Shown: positions 12,678 to 24,774, counted from the first letter of the stretch. The stretch is 64,000 bases of DNA from Anarhynchus alexandrinus (GCA_008711295.1 VUYV01000326.1:467809-531808); one strand, 5' to 3'. Notes: generated by a model from the sequence alone, not told the origin. Translations and numbers: made by a program.

Positions 12678-13259
12678 ATCATAGTCATAGAATTGCTAAG
12701 GTTGGAAGGGACCTTTAAGATCATCAAGTCCAACCATTAACCTACCCTGACAAAACCACTTCTAAACCATGTCCCCAAGTACCACATCTACCCTTTTTTT
12801 AAACACCTCCAGGGATGGCGAATCCACCACCTCCCTGGGCAGCCTGTCCCAATGTTTAATAACCCTTTCAGTGAAGAAATGTTTCCTAATATGCAATCTG
12901 AACCTCCCCTGGCAGAACTTGAACCCATTTCCTCTCATCCTATCACTTGTCACCAGGGAAAAGAGGTCAGCCCCCACCTCTCTACAACCTCCTTTCAGGT
13001 AGTTGTAGAGGGTGATAAGGTCTCCCCTCAGCCTCCTCTTCTCCAGGCTAAACAACCCCAGTTCCCTCTGTTGTTCCTCATAAGATTTGTCCTCCAGACC
13101 CCTCACCAGCTTTGTAGCCCTCCTCTGGACACGCTCCAACACCTCGATGTCCTTCTTGTAGCGAGGGGCCCAAAACTGAACGCAGTACTCGAGGTGGGGC
13201 CTCACCAGTGCCGAGTACAGGGGGATGACCACTTCCCTAGTCCTGCTCACAGGAGTGAC
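12678..13259 (-). mobile_element. CR1 LINE, 5'-truncated, with intact ORF2 C-terminus
   Basis: CR1 is the dominant non-LTR retrotransposon of birds. This copy is on the minus strand. Its 3' end is at about 12678-12705, with a degenerate form of the CATAGAAT tail unit (12686-12693) and the conserved GGTTGGAAGGGACC block. Upstream in the element sense, an open frame of about 160 codons to a stop at 12762 encodes the ORF2 C-terminal region. Recognisable motifs include [35 protein letters not shown] and [10 protein letters not shown]. The N-terminal part, including the reverse transcriptase core, is missing. It has the same orientation as NRG2. The uninterrupted frame suggests a fairly young insertion. 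Confidence 0.95.
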
Positions 13260-13268
13260 TAACAAAGA
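13260..13268. repeat. Candidate target-site duplication of the CR1 (5' side of element)
   Basis: This is the partner of the 9-bp copy at 12669-12677. It sits directly beyond the last base that still resembles CR1 and marks the truncated 5' end of the element. Confidence 0.65.
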
Positions 13269-13767
13269 GTTAGTTTCAAGTTTTCCAAGGGGTCGGGCAG
13301 TTGCAAGCTGACTTTGCTGCTGGCTAGGTCAGCACATATGAGTGTAAGCATAGTCACGATTATGGAATAATCTTAAGATACATCATATGTGAATATTTGC
13401 CCTTGAAAACTATCAACATGGATCCATTTAAATCAATTCCCAGTGAGAATTAGCAATTTCCCAGCTAGCAGGGAAAGAGTTATCTCCCCAGGTCACTGGA
13501 CACCCATCTCAGATACCCAGTGCCACCATTACTCAAGGAGAGCCCCACCTACGAACCCAGCATCTACCCTGTGCACGCCTTGCTCCTCTCAGCTACTCTT
13601 TGAGGAAACTGGGGATCTTGCTCACTCTCCCAGGCATGGTAAATGCGTGGTCCTGTGCCCCCAAGGAAGCATCACTCAGCACAGCACCAGTTCTAGCCAG
13701 ACAGTCCCCCAGACCCAGACACTCAGCGTTCGCGAGCAGAGGCAGAGCAGCCCCATAGTATACTTAC

Positions 13768-13939
13768 TTGCCATTCCCATACTTGATCCGGATGTCTTTG
13801 CTCTTCTTCAGCTCTTTGCCATCTTTAAACCATTTGTAGGAGGGCTGAGGGTTTCCAGCAGTCGCCTCACATTTCAGTGAAATCTTTTCACCGACATGAA
13901 CGTTTGGGCTTTTCAGTTTCTTCAGTTTGGGAGGGACAG
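13768..13939 (-). CDS. NRG2: NRG2 exon encoding the N-terminal half of the Ig-like C2 domain
   Basis: This 172-bp exon has two bases completing a split codon (xCT), 56 codons and two bases (AA) of a Lys codon finished in the next exon. The peptide starts VPPKLKKLKSPNVHVGEK. It has the first Ig cysteine in SLKCEATAG (about residue 23) and the core tryptophan in YKWFKDGKEL (about residue 36), and ends DIRIKYGNG. NPQPSYKWFKDGKEL and IRIKYGNG are diagnostic of NRG2; NRG1 has a different segment there. Lysine clusters (KLKKLK, KELKKSK) fit a heparin-binding surface. The acceptor TTTCTCTTTTTGTAG is strong, as is the donor GTAAGTAT. Phases are 1 in and 2 out, and joining to 1293-1411 gives one open Ig domain with the DxGxYxC motif. 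This exon and the next are normally exons 2 and 3 of the family. Confidence 0.95.
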
Positions 13940-16900
13940 CTACAAAAAGAGAAACCAGACAATGTGAAACCTGCCTCTTTCAGAGGCTGCACACAAGCGA
14001 TGTGAGCCCACCGATCCACCGCCCCTGGGAAAAGCTCTTGCTGCTCCTGCTGCCGCGTGATGGCTGGAGAGGGGCTTGGCTCCCCAGGTTCTACCAGCAC
14101 TCAGGCAGGGAAGGAGCACAGAGTCAGAAATATCCATGTGGGGAACACAGGGAGACCCCAGGTTTGGCTCGCTCTTTTCTCTGCTCCATGGCTGCCCTTA
14201 CTCATGCAGGCAGGACCCACGGTCTCCTGCTAGCCCAAGAGTTTGCTCTGCTCATCCAGCCAGGGATGCAGGAGCTCAAGCTCTTCGGAGACTATTTTTC
14301 CCGGCATCCTGCCACTGCTGCCAATGATTACCAACACCTACATGACCGCTGCCGACGGGCATGCTGCCAATCCCACAGCCCCACCAACCACAGCCGGAGT
14401 GTTTGGCTGAAGAAGGAGCAGCGACGGGTCATGGGGAGCGGTGCCCTGTCCCTTGGCAGTGTGTGCCATGGATGCTCCGTGCCTGCTGCTAAGACGGACA
14501 GTCGGTCATTCAGCACAACAGCAGCAGCAGAGCAACAGCCACCGAGAGGGGCTGCAATGAAAACCTGCACGTATAAAGGGTAAGGAGGGGAGAGACAGCT
14601 ATTCTTCAGGTCGCAGTTAGAAAAATGAAAGAATAAAGGTATTTAAAATGGTTGTAGGACCTGCAATGTCAGGCTGGCCAGCAACCTTTCCAGTCTGAAG
14701 CCTGGCTCTGCATGTGATCTTCCCTGGTTTTTTTCAGAGAGGTGATTTTACCAGGCACCTGGAACATCAGGCAGAGAGGGAGACGCTTCTTATCAACCTC
14801 TGCCAGGCTTTATATTAAACCTGACAAGAAAGGATTAGCTAGCTTGCAATTTTCCTTTCAACTGACAGCTCCGCGCTCTTCTAGCTCCCTTTTTCATTCT
14901 CAGCATTAACCTTAAAAAAGAAAATAGCAAGTTGCTGGTTTTGCCTTAAGAATATTGGTAACAATGGTTTCCACTTGTCTAAGATGTGTTACAGATAAAG
15001 TATTTCCTCTGTCTAATATGCACAAGCCATCTTTTAATTGCCTAGTGCATTCTGATCTCGCGATATGGAAGAACAATCAAAGGAGGAGGAACGGGATGGG
15101 TTTCATTAGAGCAATCGCTATTTTATAGACCTTTGTATGTCTCCACTCATTCTTCATGCCAAGCTAAGTTATCGTAGGTTGGTTTTATTGCAAGACTGTT
15201 TTCAGCGAATGTGAAAAAATAAATAAAAAAAATAAAAAGCACAGCAATCATCAGGCGTGTGCTCCTGTGGTAGAAAGCTCTGAGGACTCTCATATTCCTT
15301 TGATTTATGTGCAAGGGCATGAGAAGCTAAATTGTCCTTAATGGAAAAGATGCAAACATGGACAGAAATAGAACAGTTCAGGGTAACGCGAATTGGCTGA
15401 GCAAAGCTCACAGTGACTGAAAGGCGAACCCAGAGACGTCTATGACCGAAGAGGAGAGGTGCCTGGCAGCGCCCGGGTGGGTAATGCAGCAGGTCTGGTC
15501 CCAAGCGCGCCAGACCTCCCGCTGGCTCTGCGATGCACTGGTGCCGAGGCACAGGAGCAAACTTGAGATCCAGGAGAGCGAAGGAAGCATGTTTACCACA
15601 CCAAGGAAAAAAGAATGAACCCCACCAAATATTCTACCTAGAAACCTGTGCCACCGGCAACAGGATGGGGAGGGCCGCACACGCGCTAGCGGGGCAGGCA
15701 CAGCACAAAACACGGCTGGGACAGCTGCAGGTAATTGCTTCAGGCTGCACACCGGCGTCTCGCACCGCTTCCCAGGTCACTGTGCTTTGGCACAGGCAGA
15801 GAGACTTCCGAACAAAACCGATCCCAGCTTTCCCCAAACTGGAGGACTTCTGTGAAAATCCAAAGTGCCCTGGGCTTTGTGAAGCCAATATCCCTGATCC
15901 TTGCCTGGAAATGGGTCACCCAGAAGAGCAGGAAGGCAATGAATGGAGAAGAGCGCTCGTCTCTTCTCAGAACACCGTGCACAGAGAGCTGGGAAGGTAA
16001 ACAGGACCTTGCTTTTACAGGGGTCATTTTGGGGAATAGAGAAATAGACTCTGTCAAATATTTATTCTGTCTGAATGTGTGTGTCGGTTGGTTCCTATTG
16101 TACACTGAGGTCACCCTGTACCATGTCAACAGCATACATATGCCTTAAATACTGGGAAGGTCCTGACCTTGGCATTGGTGCATCTGCTTCATATTATTTC
16201 CAGGCTTGTGCTCTGCAGAATTACGAAGCAGGCGGCATGGCCTGGGAGAAAGATGTGTCAGCCCTGCCCCTGTCCCCAGAAAATGCTGGCAAGAGCAGAG
16301 CAAAGCCCAGAAGCCTGAAGATCATTGAAGGAGAGGGCCAAGGACAAGCAAGAAACCTTCCAAGATCTCTATTCCCCGGTTCCTCCCCACATCTCGCCCA
16401 AACCTATGCACCTCTTGCACCTTGTGCTTTTGGCCTCCTAGTGATAAATTACATGACGTTCCCAAATAGGCAGGTCCAAAGAGACACGTGCCAAGCACAG
16501 CAGAGATGGAGCTGACACGAACACAGGGCAGGGGCTCCGCCTGTGTCGCACCCCTCCAGCAAAGAGTCCAGCCCAGAAAAAGGGAGGAAAACATGTTTTC
16601 TCCCCAGATTGCGTTATCTTCGGCCGTCTTACTACAAGAGGGAAAGGGACTGTGCATTCATGGACTGTAATTCCCTGGTGGAATCAGACAGGCCACTGAA
16701 AGGGGAACCCAATCCAGAAATATTTTGGACTGTGTCTGGGAAAAGTGCCGTGCACAAAGAAACAGAGCTGTGCTCCCTGACTCCCAGCACATCTGCGCGC
16801 TTTACTGCTGCACTACAAGTGTGGCTTCTGCTGGGACAGCAGCATGGGAAGAGCAGGCAGAGCCCCAAGTCTGGGGACACAGCGTCCAGAGCCATCCACA

Positions 16901-17099
16901 GGCTGCTCCGGTTGAAAGGGAAGCCCAGCCTTGGTCTCCTGGAAGGGCTGCTCTGGGCTGGAAAGTCTCTCTTCATAACTCCTGCATCTTTTAGAAAAAC
17001 ACAGGAATCCTCATTTAGAGCCATTAACTGCTGACGAGTCTGCTTTTAATGCCAGCCGATGACCTTCCACTGGTTTTCATTCGTATTGTTTAAACTGCA
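13940..17099. other. NRG2: Intronic stretch with nothing recognised
   Basis: No repeat family, exon or RNA gene was recognised in this 3.2 kb. The first few hundred bases after the exon are GC-richer and hold long chance open frames on both strands. 14820-15250 is AT-rich. Confidence 0.6.
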
Positions 17100-17275
17100 G
17101 CCCTTATCCCTAGCCTGAATTTCTCTAACTTTGGCTTCCAGCCAAGAGATCTCTCTGCCTTTCTCTGGTAAATTTGAACCCCATCTAGCAACCAGAAACC
17201 TCTTCCCTTTTTAGGTACTTGCAAACTATGAATGAATCACCTTTTAACCTTCTCCAGCAGTAAACTCAAGTAGCT
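17100..17275 (-). mobile_element. Ancient CR1/L3-like LINE fragment (3' part of ORF2, decayed)
   Basis: The minus strand resembles old amniote CR1/L3 copies. On the plus strand, blocks such as GGCTTCCAGCCA, GGTACTTGCAAACTATGAATG and TCACCTTTTAACCTTC follow in the order expected for the reverse complement of the ORF2 C-terminus. The same blocks occur in the same order in the fragment at 42661-43035, so the two support each other. Heavily mutated, no open frame. Borders are approximate. Confidence 0.5.
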
Positions 17276-20072
17276 TCAGAGACCAAAGCAGCACACAGAG
17301 TGCTAATACTGGAGTACATCAAAGACAAAGTTTTCGGTTTTTTTCAGCTTCAACATCGACCCGTTTCCTATCTCTGCCCCATACAAATCACAGAGTTGCA
17401 GCTCTGAAAGTCGTGAGCTTGGTTCAAACAGACACGAGAATTTTAAAAGTGCCCCCTTTCCTTTGTGCTCTGAACATTTTGGTCAGTTTAATCTCCTCCT
17501 TGATTGGTACGTTTTCAAACACGTTGGGAAAACAAAGTCACGAGCTTCACACATATCAAGATAACACACTATCCCTGGCAAACAGTCTCAGATGTATACC
17601 AAGTGGGGTCCAGGTCCAATTTCCCCACATTTCCACCAGCTCCCAGGTTCCCAGCCTTCTCCGCACAGGTTACTGGTGCTCAGATGTGGCCAGTACAGAT
17701 TTTGTCTGAGCCAAAACACCGAACCAGGGCCACCCAAGTCACCCCATCATCCTGGCGCAGGCTGAGCTGAAGCTGCTGCTTCATCTCCTCATCATCTGAA
17801 TCTCATGGCTCCGGTCTACCAGCTCACGGTCTTCTCCACAGCTAGTTTAGCAACACACACCGCTCAGACACCACTGCCGCTGGGTTCTCGAAAACTGAGA
17901 AGAGATTTTTGTCTGTGCTCGTCAGTTTGAGGCTACAGGTAGCTTCGGGCAATCATTTAGGATCCATATCTCTGGTCACCTTGCAATCCTGTCAACCCCT
18001 CCTCTGTCCGAATTCGAGTCTCCTCTCCATGGGGGTGAAGAACCACCAGCCTCACAAAGCCTGAGGTGTTGGACAGAAGAGGCAGCGGTACTCCAGGCAA
18101 TTTTTCTAACAGACAACTGTGTCAAGGGTATGCCATACTGCAGACAGGAATGTTTAATCCTGGGAGAGCTGAGACCAACAACAAATACAGATTTTCTATA
18201 GGATTTTGCTCACTCCAAGGCCAGATGAAACCCAAGCAACCATTAGATCCAGCCTACACTATTTGTGTAAGCCATACGAACTAAATCTAAAATGTGCCGG
18301 GGCTGGGATCAACAAACCCACACAATTTCCTAACCCATTTCAAGAGTTATGTTTCACTAGGAGGCCTTTGCAGGAGAGGTTTGCCCTCTGACAGCAGTCC
18401 TAGTGTCTACTGCCAAGTTACCACCTTCTCATGGAGAGGAGAGGGTTACAAAAATCTGAGCTCTAAATTACACCCTATAATTTGCTTGACCATCCACCAT
18501 AAAAGGACTTATATATACACACTGCTTTAATCAATTCACTTCTGATTACATTTGATATTACATTGAAGTACCTTGATGATAACAACACCTCTTTTACTTC
18601 TTGTACCTGGACTATGCCTGAAAGCACCTTAGAGCCTCAACTCAAAACATCATTAATCACAAATGGGCAGAGTGCCCAAACTGAGTCCAACAATGGAGCA
18701 GTAACAAAACCACATCCCACCCACAAAGCATCATCCATAAACAACCCCTCGGCAGCACAAAGCAGAAGGAAGTCATCCTGGGAAAGGTGCTCAGTGCACT
18801 CTTTGACAGCCAGCCACATTTGCCACAAACACTGCTTCAAGAGCTGTGTCTTGCTCGCTGTAGGAGATCCTCCAGAGCAGACAATCTACAGACACGTCTG
18901 GGATCTCTGGGCAACAGGCATCATGAGTAGACATGACTTATCTTCCTGGCCTCCTCCAGAGGATGCAGTGCCAACCACTGGAGGCTCCCTGACACTGCCT
19001 GGCACATGGCGGGTGGCAAAACATTTAGGTAGGTGGATCTGGAGAACTGGGAGGACAGCTGAGGAAGAAGGCAACTTAGCTTGAATTACCATGGTGACAG
19101 AAAAGGGAGGCTGAAAAATGCTTTCTCACAGGAATGGGGGAGATGTGAGGAGAGTTAGGACCTACAAACTCACAGGTGATGCCTTGACATGCCTACATCA
19201 GAGCAATGGCTTTCAGCACACTCTCCCCACCCGACTAATCCTCAGGTCAGGACACCCCTCCTCTGCAAGAAGAGGGGGGAAGCTTGCAAAAGTGATCTCT
19301 TGGAAATGGGCTGTGTTTCTCAGACTGCCCAAGCCATTGGCCCCAGGATCGCCCTTCCACACAGGTGCTGGGGCTTCCAGCCTCCGGGCTACTGCACTGG
19401 GGTGGAGAACCTGCAGGTCCGGCAGTGTCTCCAAAGGTCTGTACTCCCAGTTCTCAAGAGAACAACTTGGACACCCAAAGGATGCTACAGGCACAGTCCT
19501 AGAGGCTTCCAGGCTCCTTGCCATTGAAGTACAAGATCTGGAGGCGTGGCACCCACCCAAGCCATGTCTCAAAGGTTGCTATTCTCTAAGGTTCTTCTGG
19601 AGAGTCCCCACTAGTTTGCTGTTCAAAGTCTCACCAGCAGAAGTACAGGCCTTCCCTTTTACATAGGGCACCTCAGACGGGAGCGTTTCAGTGTTCTCCC
19701 AGACAGAAAACTGTCGAATTTATCTTTCCATGGGAAATGTTTTGCAGCCTCGACTTGCTCCAAATTCAAACACAAACTTCTGCAAAGATGGCAACTCCTT
19801 ACCAAACAGAATTTTCCCCATTTCTATCATCTCTACTACAAGGTGAGGACACATGTCCCTGGCACAGGGTATCACCATGCAGGTCTGGAGACCAGACGTG
19901 TCTTTGGGGAGGGTCAGCATGCTCTGAACTGGGCTAATACCTCTTACTTCTTGGCTAATACAGCGCTACTGTTTCTGGTATGTTTGCTCTCTACTGTTTT
20001 TTATCAGAGGTGATGCTCCTTTGGCCTGTGTTTGCTTTGGCCTTTATTTGACAAGGAGACAAAACTGAATCT

Positions 20073-20087
20073 CAGCAGCAGCAGCAG
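20073..20087. repeat. (CAG)5 microsatellite
   Basis: Five perfect CAG units in intronic sequence. Short and probably of no consequence beyond possible polymorphism. Confidence 0.9.
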
Positions 20088-21463
20088 CTCCTGTGCACCT
20101 TGACTCCTGGACCACTTCAATACTGGCTGCAAACGCCAATTTGTCAAAGACAGACCTGCTCTGAAGAAAGCTCCCTCCAGCCAGAAGGCATGGAAACATG
20201 GGGTCCACTTGAAAAACAGCCTTGCTTAATACTTTACATGCTCTAAGTGTTTGTCCTCCTGTTTTCTGGGTTTTTATAGAGAGGGTAAAAACTCAGTCAC
20301 TGCTGCCCACCTAGGCAGGCTGTGGCGTCTGCAGCTGGGACTCTGAACAGGGTTCAATTCTTTGGTGGCAGGGTCACAAGAACTCCTCTGAGTCTCTGAC
20401 CCTCCAATGTCCCTGAAGGTAACAGGGCTGTGTTTAAGTAAAGCTGTATTAGAAACATGGGAGGGAGCGAAAGACCCTGGCTTTATTCAACGGATAGACA
20501 CAACCTCCACAAACCACACACAGCCCGGAGCCTGCTGGAGAGAAACGATGTCAAACTGACATATCGCCCTATCCCAACCTCTGCTGCAACTACAGGCTCT
20601 GAATTGAGAATATAAAATATAATATAGTACCTGTAATGTGCTTTAGGCAACTTATATTTCCAGTTTATGCAAAACAGACGACCGGACTTTCTCACAGCTG
20701 TAAACATGACTGTCTTTGCACACTGCAGCAGCTCACTCAGATCTCCGCGTCCTGGGCAGGGGTACGTGGTAAACCACAATGTCAAATTTAAATTTCCAAG
20801 GGGCAGCATTCTGCTGTAGCCACTATTAGGCCTTTTAATTAACACATAGCCACGTTTCTCTTACTAGATCTGAGATGTGGGAGCTCCACTGTGGGAGCCA
20901 GCACTACATGATGTGGCTCACTTTGAGCATTTACACCTCGCCCCCACTGTCCATGGGTCTACCTGTGCAGTAACTGCAAAGACATAGGCTTCAGCAAGAG
21001 TTAATAACCCAAAGCTCTCCAAGGACACGGGAGATGTACTCTCTGCCTAGCATGCACCATGCTGCTGTACCCTTCCCGCAGAGGCACACCAGCAGGCGTC
21101 AGAAGCATGTCTTTGTGTTCCTGGGAGAGGTCCCACTTTGACAGCTGTAGGCACTAGGTATGACAAGGCAGGAGCCATTCCTCCAGGTCCTAGAGGGTCT
21201 GCTGAGGAGACCCACCCAGCTGACTCACACAGAACAGACAGTGACATGGAGAGGACCCAGATGACTGGAAGTGTCAAGATGATGAAAAGACTGGTATCAG
21301 CAGACCTGGGGTTGGAATGAAGCTTGGAAACCTTGCTGGAGCCAGAATGACTGCATTATTCCTCCCTACGTGTCCCAGAGCATCCCTACCATACAAGTTC
21401 TTTTCCCTTAACTAGGTTCCCGTATCTCAGGGAGGATAAATTACTATAATGACACATTATTTT

Positions 21464-21479
21464 TATATATATATATATA
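21464..21479. repeat. (TA)8 microsatellite
   Basis: Eight perfect TA units inside an AT-rich stretch that also holds TATATATATTT at about 21502-21512. Confidence 0.9.
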
Positions 21480-21648
21480 AATAAAATAATCCACAGCACT
21501 ATATATATTTAAAACTGCGAGTTACAACAATCAGTATTTCCATGACCATTCCCATCGGCCAAAGAAAATGGACTGGAGATGCACAAGCAGGTTTGCAGAT
21601 TCAGGTTTGCTCTCCATAGGATCCCTCTGGCAGCAAAAACCACAGGAA

Positions 21649-21684
21649 AAGGTGCCACGAAGGTGCCACGAAGGTGCCACGAAG
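21649..21684. repeat. Three-copy 11-bp tandem repeat
   Basis: The unit AAGGTGCCACG is repeated three times without a mismatch (starts 21649, 21660, 21671) and followed by a partial AAG. Perfect identity of the units suggests recent slippage or a still-variable locus. Confidence 0.9.
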
Positions 21685-21831
21685 CCAGCAAGTTCACTCT
21701 CCTCTTACAAATACTAGCTCCACTTACATAAAAGAACAACTGATAAATTCCTCCTCCTCTGTCTTTCTCTTTCCCACATTTAATATTTAGTTATTCTTCT
21801 TTCAAGTGAAAGTTTTGAAATTGGTGCATGA

Positions 21832-21895
21832 TTCGGTCCAGAGCCTTAGGCTGAAATCTCAGCTCCATTTAAATCAATGAGCATTTGGCCACTGG
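21832..21895. repeat. Possible fragment of an ancient amniote interspersed repeat
   Basis: The phrases TCGGTCCAGAGCC and CAGCTCCATTTAAATCAATGAGC resemble an old palindromic repeat of amniotes in which a GGTCCA-type lead is followed by CTCCATTGACTTCAATGG. This is an impression from memory over a short stretch and may be coincidence. Confidence 0.25.
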
Positions 21896-22400
21896 GCAAG
21901 GGTGTCTTCCCAATACCCAGGCTTTTCACCCAAATTGTTGAGACAGCTAGGGCATGCTTTTATCACAGACTGCGCAGAAATGCCGGAGGTGCCTATGCAC
22001 TTGGCCACACAAACGCTCACCTGAATAGTACAACAGCTACAAGCAGTTCACATACAAATACCCAATATTAAAATCCAGGGCTGAAGTGCCTGGATTTGCC
22101 AAACCTAGTACTCTATGAACACTAGCTGGTTTGCAAACAATGTAATTGGAGTAGAATTGCTATTGTGTTTGTTTGTTTTGAATATTTTTGGCCAGGAAGT
22201 TGTCCTGGAGGTATAGTTGAGCATAAGTGGTCTGGTGGAAAAATGTCATTCATTCTGTTCCTATTAAAACCAAAAACAATAGCCACACAAAGACAGCAGC
22301 GACAATTTTTGCTCTTCATGCCTCTAACAATGTGTTTTCAACCCTAAAGGCAACATCTTGTTTGTACCCAATTGATTCTGGGATCATATTTTATATAATC

Positions 22401-22428
22401 AAATATATCTTTGAACAAAGATATATTT
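22401..22428. repeat. Perfect inverted repeat, 13-bp arms, 2-bp spacer
   Basis: AAATATATCTTTG (22401-22413) is followed by AA and then its exact reverse complement (22416-22428). It lies in AT-rich intron and resembles no transposon end or regulatory element I know. Confidence 0.9.
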
Positions 22429-23250
22429 TATGAACTGCTCAATTTCCAGATGACCTTGGAAACAGCAATTCATAAAATATAGCTTTATCTCTATCTTCAC
22501 AATCAGCTAGAAAAACGGCCCACCCATACTCTGTGGACTGCCAGTCAAGACCCAGCCAACAAACAAATTACCCAGAGCATCCAAAACTTTAAAATACATT
22601 AATTCTTTGTTTCAGCCACTGAACGCTAAGCACAAATTACTTGCCCTAGTACCCTGGTAAAGACCTGGGTGGTGTCCAACATCTTTCAATCACCAAATGA
22701 AAGTGTAACCCTCACCCCAGGAGACAAAACAATCTGAGTTAGCAAAAAGAACTTGTTTCATTAGATGTTTATTATGAAATCTGTACATTAAACCCTATAT
22801 AGACCCCTTATGGTCATGTCAAAGTTGAAGGCTATGTTTCAGGTTACAGGGAAGGATTTGCTGATGTAAAGTGGCCATTAGTGGAATATCATGGGTTTTA
22901 GAAAGGGACGAAAAGAATCTCTGTGGTGTTTTACAACTCTATCAACCACAGGAGTGTTTCTTTAAAACATGGGGGGAAAAGCTCAGTTAAAGAGGAGCTG
23001 AAATTCTTTTAACAAAGACTGCCTGCACTGCCTGGGCTCTCCTAATGACAAGAGGATAGAAGACACACCACCACGGGCTGGTGGGAGCACTGCAGGTAAA
23101 CTTGCAAAAACAAGAGCTGCTGCAATACCATGGGTACAGAAGAGCTCCAACCACCACCCACCAAGTCCATCAGATAAACCAGCAAGAAGGGCCACGGCAA
23201 ACAGATAAATGCGGCCCAATCTCTCTGCCTAGCCCTGCCTTGTGTCCATC

Positions 23251-23672
23251 AATCATAGGATCATAGAATTGTCTAGGTTGGAAGGGACCTTCAAGATCAT
23301 CGAGTCCAACCATCAACCTAACATCGCCAAAACCACCCCTTAACCATGTCCCTCAGCATGACATCTACCTGTCTTTTAAATACCTCCAGTGATGACAACT
23401 CCACCACTGCCCTGGGCAGCCTGTTCCAATGCTTAACAACCCTTTCAGTGAGGAAATTTTTCCTACTATCCTTCCTAAACCTCCTGGCGCAACTTGAGGC
23501 TGTTTCCTCTTGTCCTGTCGCTTGTTACTTGGGAGAAGAGACCGAACGCCCCTCGCTACACCCTCCTTTCAGGGAGCTGTAGAGAGCAATAAGGTCCCCC
23601 TCAGCCTACTTTTCTCCAGGCTGCACACCCCCAGTTCCCTCAGCCGCTCCTCGTTAAGACTTGTTCCCCAAG
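23251..23672 (-). mobile_element. CR1 LINE, 5'-truncated, decayed
   Basis: A minus-strand CR1 3' end. The tail is degenerate (ATCATAGGATCATAGAATT at 23252-23270), followed by the conserved GGTTGGAAGGGACCTTCAAG block and the short 3' UTR. The C-terminal part of ORF2 continues to about 23672, where similarity stops at CTTGTTCCCC. The reading frame is broken and the UTR differs from those of the other two CR1 copies here, so it is an older insertion or a different subfamily. No clear target duplication was found. Confidence 0.93.
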
Positions 23673-24774
23673 TCTTCAAATTAGCTCTATCAAATTAGGC
23701 ATAAAAGCGAAGGACCAGGGATGCACTCTTAGCTTCAGATAGCACAGTGTTTCTGGACGTCTCTTTCCTTTGCTCTCAATATATTGTGTTTAAATAGAAT
23801 GAGGACCCCAGAGGTGTTAAATTACTGAGATGCGAGGTCTGAGGTCAGGAAGACCACAAGCACAGAGCGCCGTCTGCAGTCCCTCACTGTGGAGGGACTG
23901 TTGAAACCCAACCCACGTCAGCAAAAACGTAGTGCAGAATCTGGCTCCTTCCCGGCCCCAGCAGACTTACAGGTGAGAGTCAGTTTTAACAAGTGTTTCT
24001 AAACATGCTTAACATCGGCAAGTAGGGAAAAACCAGCAAAACTTGGGATCAGTGACAAAGATGTTAATTCAGGTCAGGCAGAGGCTAAGTGAAGGTCAGA
24101 TGCAGCAGCCCAGCTCACAACAGTTTTTTGGTATTTCGACCTCCCGGGAGCTCCTGGGCCAAGGTATGACCAGGTGGAAGCACTGCACAAAGCAGTCATT
24201 CAAAGAACAAAGCACTTTAACGCCTGGGCAAATAAATTCGATTAGCAGTCTCTAACATTGAGGTGGGGGGATTTTTAACTTTTAACCTATAAAATCATAT
24301 TTGCTAGCATTCCGTGACAAAAGCCAACCACTTGCAGTCTTAATTACAATTTTTTTTTTCCATGTCTCTGCTTACTTTGAAAGTTCACCATTGTCTCTGG
24401 TAGGGTTTTGACAAATCCACCAGAGGGTATTTCCAAAACAGAAAGCCGTGTTTTTATCGGGATCTCCCCACAAGAGACCCTGGGGCTTGCATTAAAGTCT
24501 TGTTTGTTCTCTGTAATGTTATATTAGAAAGATTAAAAGTTTTTCTGTTAGTTCGAGAAATGCTTTAAAGCACTGGTACCAAAAGAACCTCAGACAGTGA
24601 CCACAGGTCTGTTTTCCATCCAAGCACAGAAAAAGGAAAAAAAAATAAGGATCATCCCTGAGACTGCTTTTCCAAGGCAGCCAGATACATACACGCGCAA
24701 GCCCCACCAAGCGTGGACGGCATTACCACCCTATACTATAACACTCTCCCAACACCCAGGACGCTCTGAGTCTC
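23673..24774. other. NRG2: Intronic stretch with nothing recognised
   Basis: About 1.1 kb between a CR1 and the CpG island. No exon or repeat family was seen. It contains a T-run at about 24350-24359. Confidence 0.6.

Larger units (their letters stand above)
1412..13767 (-). other. NRG2: Complete NRG2 intron between the two Ig exons (12,356 bp)
   Basis: The intron runs in transcript sense from the donor GTAAGTAT just below 13768 to the acceptor CAG just above 1411. It interrupts the Ig domain between its two cysteines with phase 2, as is usual in neuregulin genes. Contents recognised: an assembly gap with duplicated flanks (8138-8584), a diverged 60-bp tandem pair (9288-9377), an 18-bp triplet repeat (11381-11434) and a CR1 LINE (12678-13259). 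I saw no other exon, RNA gene or recognisable transposon in 1412-8137, 8585-9287, 9378-11380 or 11435-12668. These stretches look like ordinary unique intronic sequence. Confidence 0.88.
17276..23250. other. NRG2: Intronic stretch, mostly unique, with short repeats
   Basis: No gene or sizeable transposon was recognised. The stretch contains a (CAG)5 tract, a (TA)8 tract, a three-unit 11-bp repeat, a short perfect palindrome and a weak ancient-repeat resemblance, listed separately. 21420-21500 and 22380-22500 are AT-rich. Confidence 0.6.

Noticed and set aside
12769..13262. Plus-strand frames of 77 and 136 codons
   Set aside because: Antisense shadows of the CR1 ORF2 fragment.
1293..13939. 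Assignment to NRG1 or another Ig-containing gene
   Set aside because: The segment between the first Cys and Trp and the YGNG...SRLQFNKV stretch fit NRG2, not NRG1. No other Ig protein I know fits both exons and their phases.
13927..14583. 218-codon plus-strand open frame beside the first Ig exon
   Set aside because: Antisense to the edge of the NRG2 exon and mostly intronic; composition is random-looking and no domain is visible.
23346..23698. Plus-strand frames of 78 and 62 codons
   Set aside because: Antisense translation of a decayed CR1.
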